Notes under the pieces: generated by a model
What the model saw: only the letters and a program-made list of their open reading frames with translations
Database searches by the model: none
What the model was told of the DNA's origin: nothing
Position numbers and translations under genes: made by a program
Assembly (NCBI GenBank): GCA_035315685.1
Contig: DATFXR010000656.1
Span: 1-5,630 of the forward strand
Direction of reading: 5' to 3'
DNA: 5,630 nucleotides
DNA from: QHWK01 sp035315685
GTDB taxonomy: Bacteria > Acidobacteriota > Vicinamibacteria > Vicinamibacterales > CAVVIG01
Shown here: one piece after another, positions 1 through 4,640 of the stretch
Position numbering within the stretch: the stretch's first letter is position 1
How the letters are laid out: each line of letters starts with the position of its first letter

Positions 1-3
1 ACG

Positions 4-45
4 AATTCTTAATTCCTAATTCCTAATTCCTAGTTCTTAATTTCC
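4..45. repeat. AATTCCT heptamer tandem array
   Basis: Six consecutive 7-base units are visible: AATTCTT, AATTCCT three times, AGTTCTT and AATTTCC. It is AT-rich in an otherwise GC-rich window, so it is clearly non-coding spacer. It may extend to the left of the window. It ends one base before the GTG start of the first permease and therefore occupies the place where that gene's ribosome binding site should be. Arrays of this kind are, as I recall, frequent between genes in some Acidobacteriota genomes. Function unknown. Confidence 0.85.
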
Positions 46-46
46 A

Positions 47-1006
47 GTGACCACCCTCCCTCGCTTCCTCGCCCGCCGCTGCGCGGAGGCGGTGCCGCTG
101 CTGATGGTCGTCTCGGTCCTCGTCTTTGCGCTGATTCACGCAGCGCCGGGCGGTCCACTGGCGATCTACCTCGCGAATCCACAGGTGCGTCCGGCGGACA
201 TCGAGCGGCTGCGCCGCGCGCTCGGACTCGATCGGCCGCTGTGGCAGCAGTACTGGACGTGGCTGTGGGCGTTCGCGCAGGGCGACTGGGGCTACAGTTT
301 CAGCGACGGGCGCCCGGTCGTCTCACGAATCGCCGAGCGCTTGCCGGCCACGCTCGAGCTCGTTGGCGTCTCACTCGCCGGTGCGCTGCTCGTGACGATG
401 CCGGTGGGCATCATCACTGCGGTGCGCCGCGGCCGGTGGGTCGATCGTGTGGCAACGCTCGCGTCGATCGCCGGCCTGTCGATTCCGGCATTCTGGTTCG
501 GCTTGCTGCTGCAGATCGTCTTCGCCATTGGCCTCGGGTGGCTGCCGTCGTCCGGGCGCGCGACTCCGGGCAGCGGCGACGCCGTCGATCGGCTGCAACA
601 TCTGGTACTGCCGACCGTCGTGCTGGCAATCGTCCTCGCATCCGGTTGGTCGCGATATCTGCGTGGATCGATGCTCGACACGCTCGCGCAGCCATTCATC
701 CTCTCCACGCTCGCGCGTGGACTGCCGCCCCGCCGGGTGATCCTCCGGCATGCGCTGCGGAATGCGCTCGGCCCGCTGATGGCGCTGGTGACGGTCGACG
801 CCGCGCTGCTCGTCTCGGGCGCGGTTGTCACCGAAAGCGTGTTCGCGTGGCCGGGCCTCGGCAGCCTGTTCACCGAAGCGCTCGCGCGGCGCGACTACAC
901 CGTCCTGATGGCGCTGCTGATGCTGTCGGCGTCCGCTGTCGTCGTCTTCAACATCGTCGCGGACTTCGCCCACGCGCTCGTCGATCCCCGCATCCCGGCG
1001 TCGTGA
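47..1006 (+). CDS. ABC transporter permease, DppB/OppB type (peptide/nickel family)
   Basis: Inner-membrane permease of a binding-protein-dependent importer of the dipeptide/oligopeptide/nickel family, 319 residues, the usual length. The N-terminus (LPRFLARR, then a hydrophobic helix at about 14-33 ending in IHAAPGGP) is the standard DppB opening and supports the GTG start at 47. The GDWGYSFSDGRPV region (79-91) precedes the core domain. Further hydrophobic segments lie at about 103-126, 135-166, 185-200, 240-262 and 284-308. The cytoplasmic coupling loop that contacts the ATPase is at about 220-242 (ARGLPPRRVILRHALRNAL), and the typical VTESVFAWPGLGSLF segment is at 261-275. Its stop overlaps the start of the DppC-like partner (TGATG). 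No Shine-Dalgarno sequence is visible, because the heptamer array fills the leader; it may be translationally coupled to a gene upstream of the window. The substrate cannot be read from the sequence; peptides are the default guess. Confidence 0.93.
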   Translation: MTTLPRFLARRCAEAVPLLMVVSVLVFALIHAAPGGPLAIYLANPQVRPADIERLRRALGLDRPLWQQYWTWLWAFAQGDWGYSFSDGRPVVSRIAERLPATLELVGVSLAGALLVTMPVGIITAVRRGRWVDRVATLASIAGLSIPAFWFGLLLQIVFAIGLGWLPSSGRATPGSGDAVDRLQHLVLPTVVLAIVLASGWSRYLRGSMLDTLAQPFILSTLARGLPPRRVILRHALRNALGPLMALVTVDAALLVSGAVVTESVFAWPGLGSLFTEALARRDYTVLMALLMLSASAVVVFNIVADFAHALVDPRIPAS

Positions 1007-1791
1007 TGCGGCTGCCGGTTCTGCTGTTCGTCGCGCTGCTGGCGGCGGCGCTGGCTGCACCGATTGGCGCGCCGTACGCGCCTGAACGCATCGATCTCGC
1101 CAGCCGCCGCGAACCGCCGTCCGCCGCGCACCTGTTCGGGACCGACGAGCTCGGGCGAGACGTGTTCAGCCGCGTGCTCTTCGGCGCCCGCGTGTCGCTC
1201 GCGGTCGGGCTGTTCTCGGCCGCTGTCGCCGGTGCGTCCGGCGTCGCGGTCGGCGGCATCGCCGGCTATGCCGGCGGTGCGATTGACGCATCGTTGATGC
1301 GCGCGACCGACGCGATGCTGGCGGTGCCGCGCCTGCCGCTGCTCATGATCGCGGCAGTCGTGCTTCAGCCGTCGATTCCCTGGCTCATCGTGCTGATCGG
1401 ACTGGCCGGCTGGATGGAGACCGCTCGGGTCGTGCGAGCGGAGCTGCGATCGCTGCGCGGCACCGGCTTCGTCGAGAGCGCACGAGCCTCGGGCGCAAGC
1501 CATGCACGCATTCTCGTCCGCCATCTGCTCCCGAACGCCGCACCGGTCATCGCGGTGTCGATCACGCTCGCCGTCGCGCGCGGCATTCTGCTCGAATCGG
1601 CGCTCAGCTTCTTCGGCGTCGGCGTCCGTCCGCCGGCGGCGAGCTGGGGCAACATGCTCTACCAGGCGCAGGCTGCCCTCGCCACCGAGCCGTGGCTCGC
1701 CATCGCACCCGGCGCGTGCATCCTGATGACGACGATGTCAGTGGCGCTGATTGGCGATCGGCTGGCTGCGGCGCGCGGGCGGAACGCGTAG
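1006..1791 (+). CDS. ABC transporter permease, DppC/OppC type (peptide/nickel family)
   Basis: Second permease subunit, 261 residues, expected to pair with the preceding DppB-like protein in the membrane. The ATG at 1006-1008 shares its A with the TGA of the previous gene, the usual coupling of dppB and dppC. N-terminal helix at about 4-20. The diagnostic DppC sequence HLFGTDELGRDVFSRVLFGA is at 42-61, followed by hydrophobic segments at about 64-90, 103-134, 176-195 and 228-250. The coupling loop is at about 155-180 (ARASGASHARILVRHLLPN) and the conserved ESALSFFGVGVRPPAASWG at 197-215. It is on the short side for the family (often 270-300) because the N-terminal cytoplasmic stretch is missing. 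The C-terminus GDRLAAARGRNA departs from the usual GDxLRDxLDPR ending. No ATPase gene follows, so the operon ends here; the binding protein and ATPases would have to lie upstream or elsewhere. Confidence 0.93.
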   Translation: MRLPVLLFVALLAAALAAPIGAPYAPERIDLASRREPPSAAHLFGTDELGRDVFSRVLFGARVSLAVGLFSAAVAGASGVAVGGIAGYAGGAIDASLMRATDAMLAVPRLPLLMIAAVVLQPSIPWLIVLIGLAGWMETARVVRAELRSLRGTGFVESARASGASHARILVRHLLPNAAPVIAVSITLAVARGILLESALSFFGVGVRPPAASWGNMLYQAQAALATEPWLAIAPGACILMTTMSVALIGDRLAAARGRNA

Positions 1792-1833
1792 CGCGACGGC
1801 TTCAGCCGAGCGTGGCCGCCCCGGCGCCAGACT

Positions 1834-1857
1834 GGTGTCAGACGCGTGCCGGACACC
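1834..1857. repeat. Inverted repeat between convergent genes (REP-like or terminator stem)
   Basis: GGTGTC at 1834-1839 is the exact reverse complement of GACACC at 1852-1857, with a 12-base centre that pairs only partly. It sits in the 73-base spacer between the permease operon (+, ends 1791) and the DUF6496 gene (-, ends 1865). A bidirectional terminator would be useful there, but no T-tract follows the stem. The GGTGTCnGnC/GnCnGACACC look resembles short palindromes scattered through some environmental bacterial genomes; that likeness is from memory and unverified. Confidence 0.45.
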
Positions 1858-1864
1858 TTACGCG

Positions 1865-2317
1865 CTAGGTCGCACGTCGGCGGGCCCGGGTGCGCGCCGC
1901 TCTTCGCGCCGCGGCGCTGCGATTCGCGTGCGAACGGCGGCGCGCGGCGCGCTTCGCCTGACGCGACAACGCCTTGCGCGACGCCGTCGATCGCTTCTCG
2001 CGCTTCAGCGCACGGCTGACCGATCGCGCACGCCGAGCCGACCGCGGCCTGCCGCCGTGCACGCCAGCCCGGCTCGCCGCCTTGGCGCTCTCCCTCGTGG
2101 TCCGTTTCGCGCTTCGCGGCGGCGGCGGCAATCTCACGCCAGAGCGCCGCGCTTTCGACAATCCGATCGCGATCGCCTGTTTGGTCGAGCGTGCGCCGTG
2201 TTTGCCTTCGCGGACGTGGTGGACTTCCTCACGCACGAATTCGCCCGCTTGTGTGCTGGGCGCCTTGCCCTGCCGTTTGTCGCGCCGTGCGCGCGCGAGC
2301 GTCGATTTCTCAGGCAT
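1865..2317 (-). CDS. DUF6496 family basic protein with histone-H1-like tail
   Basis: A 150-residue protein in two parts. Residues about 8-66 match the DUF6496 pattern as I remember it: STQAGEFVREEVHHVREGKH followed by GARSTKQAIAIGLSKARRSG and a LPPPP end. Residues 67-150 are a low-complexity tail made almost wholly of Arg, Ala, Ser and Lys, like histone H1 or HU-type tails. Function is not established; nucleic-acid binding or a nucleoid role is an inference from charge alone. The start is supported by a strong purine-rich site (GGAGGGAG, 2322-2329) four bases before the ATG at 2317. The stop is TAG at 1865-1867. It is the last gene of the minus-strand operon, 12 bases after the 95-residue membrane protein. 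The tail is very GC-rich, which produces long open shadow frames on the opposite strand. Confidence 0.85.
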   Translation of the reverse strand: MPEKSTLARARRDKRQGKAPSTQAGEFVREEVHHVREGKHGARSTKQAIAIGLSKARRSGVRLPPPPRSAKRTTRESAKAASRAGVHGGRPRSARRARSVSRALKREKRSTASRKALSRQAKRAARRRSHANRSAAARRAARTRARRRAT

Positions 2318-2329
2318 GCGGCTCCCTCC

Positions 2330-2617
2330 CTAGAATTCGTCATCCCCTTTGCGAGCCAACCGGGTCACGCTGCGAAGCCGATCGTCCTGCTCAATCCAGT
2401 CAGGCCCCCGACGCCCCCGCCGGCGCAGGTTCTGAAAGACCGCCATCGCCGCGGGGATCGTCGTGGCGGCGCCCATCGCGACGAGCGCGCCGCCGACCGC
2501 GCGGCGTCGATCCGCTGGAATCCTGTCAGCGATCAGCAGACCGATCCCGACGCCGAGCGCGGCCCGGGTGCTGACCACGAATGCAAATGTCGGAAGATCG
2601 AGCACGAGTTCCTTCAT
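2330..2617 (-). CDS. Small membrane protein of unknown function (95 aa)
   Basis: The frame is open further upstream, but the ATG at 2617 is the likely start. An AGGAG site (2624-2628) lies six bases before it, and the upstream extension is arginine-rich and overlaps another gene. Two hydrophobic stretches, at about 8-30 (with one Arg at 18) and 40-62, are separated by a short basic loop (DRIPADRRR), suggesting a two-helix hairpin with the loop in the cytoplasm. A cytoplasmic C-terminal tail is first basic (RRRGRRG, 65-71), then mixed, ending KGDDEF. The stop is TAG at 2330-2332. I do not recognise a named family. It lies 13 bases after the 45-residue gene and 12 bases before DUF6496, so it is co-transcribed with them. 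Confidence 0.75.
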   Translation of the reverse strand: MKELVLDLPTFAFVVSTRAALGVGIGLLIADRIPADRRRAVGGALVAMGAATTIPAAMAVFQNLRRRGRRGPDWIEQDDRLRSVTRLARKGDDEF

Positions 2618-2623
2618 GGGTGT

Positions 2624-2628
2624 CTCCT
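2624..2628 (-). promoter_or_regulatory. Ribosome binding site fixing the start of the 95-aa membrane protein
   Basis: AGGAG on the minus strand, six bases before the ATG at 2617 and just after the TGA (2631-2633) of the 45-residue gene. It argues against the longer upstream reading of the same frame, which has no comparable site. Confidence 0.75.
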
Positions 2629-2630
2629 GT

Positions 2631-2768
2631 TCATGCCTGCAGCGCCGACGGATACGTCTCCGCCGCGGCAGCTTCGTCACGTGACCACAGTTCGAGCGGT
2701 TCGACCGCGCGCGTCTCGTCGGTGAACAGCGCCGCGCGGACTTCGGTGATCGTCCGGACATCAATCAC
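2631..2768 (-). CDS. Small acidic protein of unknown function (45 aa, GTG start)
   Basis: A gene too short for routine calling. GTG at 2768-2766 overlaps the TGA of the phosphoribosyltransferase by four bases (GTGA), and a GGAGG site lies six bases upstream inside the end of that gene. The product begins (M)IDVRTITEVRAALFTDE and ends AAAAETYPSALQA. It has nine acidic and four basic residues, no hydrophobic helix and no cysteine, and is predicted soluble. The same frame is open upstream, but that stretch lies under the phosphoribosyltransferase gene and translates into an arginine- and glycine-rich sequence typical of a shadow; the composition changes sharply at the GTG. The stop is 13 bases before the membrane-protein ATG. 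No family recognised. It could be a partner or regulator of one of the adjacent proteins (inference). Confidence 0.65.
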   Translation of the reverse strand: MIDVRTITEVRAALFTDETRAVEPLELWSRDEAAAAETYPSALQA

Positions 2769-3454
2769 GCCGGACCTCCAGCGGCGCGGTGCGCAGCCGC
2801 GTGCAGCAGCGCCCGCACCTCGTCGTCCGACGTCTGCGAGAAGTCGCGATACCACTGGCCGACGGCGGAGAACGGCTCCGGCATGCGCGCGCAGACGATC
2901 TCGTCGGCGATGTCCCTGAATTCGTCGCACGTCGCCGGCGATCCGACAGGCACGGCGACGACGACGCGCGCCGGCCCGAGCGCGCGCACCGCCTGGACCG
3001 CCGCGCGCATGCTCGCGCCGGTGGCGAGACCGTCGTCGACGAGGATGGCAACGTGGCCGCGCAGATCGGTCATCGGACCGCGTCGGTACTCGCGTTCGCG
3101 GCGTTCCAGCTCGGCGCGTTCGTGCGCTACGACGCCAGCGACTGCCGCATCGCTGATGCCGTACCAGTGGAGCACGTCGTCGCTCAGCACCTGCACACCG
3201 CCTGACGCGATCGCGCCGAACGCCAGCTCTGGATGGCCCGGCATGCCGAGCTTGCGCACGGCGAACACGTCGAGGGGCGCGTCGAGCGACGTAGCGACCT
3301 CATACGCGACGGGTATGCCGCCGCGCGGCAGACCCAGCACGACGACGTTCGGTTTGCCGCGATAGCGCTGCAGCGCTCCCGCCAGCAGCCTGCCGGCGTC
3401 GTGGCGATCGGCGTACGGTGGTGCCGTCTCAGCGGCGTTCCGTGGGAAGGCCAT
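2765..3454 (-). CDS. Predicted phosphoribosyltransferase (COG1926-like, PRTase type I fold)
   Basis: A 229-residue cytoplasmic protein of the phosphoribosyltransferase family. The PRPP-binding loop is clear at 136-149 (AILVDDGLATGASM), with two acidic residues (D140, D141) followed by the TGAS phosphate-binding turn. Upstream, VVVLGLPRGGIPVAYEVA (37-54) forms the first strand and PPi loop, and FAVRKLGMPGHPELAFGAI (64-82) is the signature of this subgroup. The E/R-rich helix at about 111-125 and a PEPFSAVGQWYRDFSQTSD end (192-210) are also typical. The substrate of this subgroup is unknown; it lacks the features of the purine or pyrimidine salvage enzymes. Start choice: ATG at 3454 has GAGGT just upstream, overlapping the DUF5335 gene by 26 bases; another ATG at 3463 is possible and would add three residues. 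In other bacteria this domain is often fused to an alpha/beta hydrolase; here that partner is the divergent gene at 3979. Confidence 0.88.
   Translation of the reverse strand: MAFPRNAAETAPPYADRHDAGRLLAGALQRYRGKPNVVVLGLPRGGIPVAYEVATSLDAPLDVFAVRKLGMPGHPELAFGAIASGGVQVLSDDVLHWYGISDAAVAGVVAHERAELERREREYRRGPMTDLRGHVAILVDDGLATGASMRAAVQAVRALGPARVVVAVPVGSPATCDEFRDIADEIVCARMPEPFSAVGQWYRDFSQTSDDEVRALLHAAAHRAAGGPA
2775..2779 (-). promoter_or_regulatory. Ribosome binding site of the 45-aa gene
   Basis: GGAGG on the minus strand with a six-base spacer to the GTG at 2768. It lies within the last codons of the phosphoribosyltransferase (Gly-Gly), so the GTGA overlap and this site together suggest coupled translation and are the main evidence that the small gene is real. 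Confidence 0.65.
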
Positions 3455-3806
3455 CGACCTCATCCGGGCGCGCCGGCGAGCGGAACGCGACCGTGGTCGT
3501 GGCGCCGTCGCTGCTGTCAAGTACGAGCGCACGCCGACGGCGGTCGTCCATCACGTCGATCGTCACCGCGGTGACGTCGTGGACCTCGTGACTCATCTGG
3601 CCGTCGCGGCCGCCAACCTGGACCACGATGTCGTTCCTGTTCGGCGCAGCCTGCGTGACGCCCTCGAGCCTCACGTCGCGAGCGTAGATGTCGACTCGTC
3701 CATCCGCACCGCGAATCGTGACGGACACAATCCACCCTTCATGCTGGCGGCTGAAGCTGTCGAGCTCGGCGCGCCACTGATCAGGCGCAAGGCTGACCTG
3801 GCTCAT
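3429..3806 (-). CDS. DUF5335 family protein
   Basis: A 125-residue soluble protein with no membrane segment. The N-terminal half has the pattern I associate with DUF5335: a Trp (W11), then LDSFSRQHEGWIVSVTI at 15-31, followed by alternating beta-type strands (about 37-50, 59-65). A further pattern SHEVHDVTAVTIDV lies at 72-85, and a final strand pair RALVLDSSDGATTTVAFRS at 92-110 matches the family end. The last 15 residues (PARPDEVDGLPTERR) are charged and probably disordered. Function of the family is unknown. The frame is open upstream to 3890, but the ATG at 3806 starts right at the domain; the ribosome site is weak (GAAG with about ten bases of spacing). It is the first gene of the five-gene minus-strand operon, and its 3' end overlaps the next gene by 26 bases out of frame. 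Confidence 0.8.
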   Translation of the reverse strand: MSQVSLAPDQWRAELDSFSRQHEGWIVSVTIRGADGRVDIYARDVRLEGVTQAAPNRNDIVVQVGGRDGQMSHEVHDVTAVTIDVMDDRRRRALVLDSSDGATTTVAFRSPARPDEVDGLPTERR

Positions 3807-3978
3807 CGCGTTCGCTTCGAGGCACTGAAGCCGCAATGCGGCGCACGCGTCTGCATGAACCGCGCGATTGGGTGCAAGCGCTGCGCCCACGTTCGCCAGC
3901 GCTCAATCCGATCGAGCTCAGGCGAATCAGCCGCGGCCCGGCAGTTGCAAGACACTCGGGCAATCGAGGGCCCTTCAG
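3807..3978. promoter_or_regulatory. Divergent intergenic region, presumed promoters for both directions
   Basis: A 172-base spacer between the start of the minus-strand operon (3806) and the hydrolase start (3979). Promoters for both must lie here or inside the genes, but no convincing -35/-10 pair is visible on either strand. It holds a perfect inverted repeat (AGCGCTG at 3877-3883, CAGCGCT at 3897-3903). A TTGCAA palindrome is at 3945-3950 and an AGGGCCCT palindrome at 3967-3974. The last overlaps the hydrolase ribosome site (GAGGG, 3966-3970). Confidence 0.5.
3877..3903. repeat. Inverted repeat with two AGCGCT palindromes, candidate operator
   Basis: AGCGCTG at 3877-3883 and CAGCGCT at 3897-3903 are exact reverse complements separated by 13 bases. 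Because AGCGCT is itself palindromic, the two cores are also direct copies starting 21 bases apart, about two helical turns, which would place two bound dimers on the same DNA face. It sits roughly midway in the divergent spacer. In a GC-rich genome such repeats arise by chance, so regulatory meaning is only inferred. Confidence 0.35.
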
Positions 3979-4635
3979 ATGAATTCATTACTTGCGACGC
4001 CCGCACGCGAAGCGATCCAGCTCGAAACAAGCAACACGATTCTCGACGGAGACCTCACCGTCCCGGCAGGTGCGCGCGGACTCGTCGTGTTTGCGCACGG
4101 AACCGGCAGCGGCCGCCACAGCACGAGGAACCGGGCCGTTGCCGAAGTGCTTCACATGGCTCGCCTGGGAACGCTCATGCTCGATCTGCTGACCGAACGC
4201 GAAGAGCGGGCCGATACGATGACCGGATCGTTTCGCTTCAACGTTCCGCTGCTGGCCCAGCGGGTCGTCGCCGCAGTGGACTGGGCAGTGACGTCGGCGC
4301 CGTCACTCGGGATCGGATTGTTCGGCGCGAGCACCGGAGCGGCCGCTGCGTTGATCGCCGCCGCGATCCGTCCTGAATCGGTACGCGCCGTCGTCTCGCG
4401 CGGCGGACGTCCGGATCTAGCGGAAGACTCGCTCGATCTCGTCTCGGCGCCGACGCTGCTGATCGTCGGCGCGCTCGATCCCGGCATCGTCGAGCTCAAT
4501 CAGGACGCGTTCGAGCGGCTGCACGGAAGGAAGGAGCTTCAGGTCGTCCCTGACGCTACTCATCTGTTCGAAGAACCGGCCGCGCTCGACCACGTCGCGC
4601 GGCTGGCGCGGGAGTGGTTCGTCCGCCACGTCTGA
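3979..4635 (+). CDS. Alpha/beta hydrolase, dienelactone-hydrolase-like
   Basis: A 218-residue serine hydrolase with a complete apparent triad. The nucleophile elbow is GASTGA with S118, the acid is probably D167 in IVGALDPGIVELN, and the histidine is H195 in DATHLFEEP. The oxyanion-hole strand is GLVVFAHGTGSGRHSTRNR (34-52). LTEREERAD at 71-79 and VSRGGRPDLA at 139-148 are signatures of the subgroup usually seen fused behind a phosphoribosyltransferase domain. No signal peptide, so it is cytoplasmic. The start is ATG at 3979 with GAGGG eight bases upstream; the open frame back to 3868 translates to sequence unlike the family and is excluded. It is transcribed away from the phosphoribosyltransferase operon and ends five bases before the converging DUF885 gene. 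The natural substrate is unknown; an ester or lactone bond is the family expectation. Confidence 0.88.
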   Translation: MNSLLATPAREAIQLETSNTILDGDLTVPAGARGLVVFAHGTGSGRHSTRNRAVAEVLHMARLGTLMLDLLTEREERADTMTGSFRFNVPLLAQRVVAAVDWAVTSAPSLGIGLFGASTGAAAALIAAAIRPESVRAVVSRGGRPDLAEDSLDLVSAPTLLIVGALDPGIVELNQDAFERLHGRKELQVVPDATHLFEEPAALDHVARLAREWFVRHV

Positions 4636-4640
4636 ACGCG

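Noticed and set aside
241..1005. Upstream extension of the DppC-like reading frame under the DppB-like gene
   Set aside because: The extension translates to Arg/Ala-rich sequence, and the family homology begins at the ATG at 1006, which forms the usual TGATG overlap.
371..1060. Long minus-strand frames opposite both permease genes
   Set aside because: Composition is Arg/Gln/Asp-rich shadow sequence; the + strand genes match well-known permeases end to end.
1751..2725. A 324-codon open frame on the + strand opposite the DUF6496 and membrane-protein genes
   Set aside because: Its translation is Arg/Ala/Pro-rich with no recognisable domain, and it runs antisense to genes with good ribosome sites and family matches. 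Long open antisense frames are expected opposite GC-rich, Arg/Ala-rich genes such as DUF6496.
3945..3973. TTGCAA considered as a -35 element in either direction
   Set aside because: At 16-18 bases spacing there is no acceptable -10 sequence on either strand.
3967..3974. AGGGCCCT palindrome just before the hydrolase start, considered as a regulator box or hairpin hiding the ribosome site
   Set aside because: It has no loop, so it cannot fold within one RNA molecule. It is too short to identify as a known operator, and GGGCCC palindromes are common by chance at this GC content.
3579..4376. A 265-codon + strand frame spanning DUF5335, the spacer and part of the hydrolase
   Set aside because: It crosses from antisense of one gene into the wrong frame of another, with no domain and shadow-like composition.
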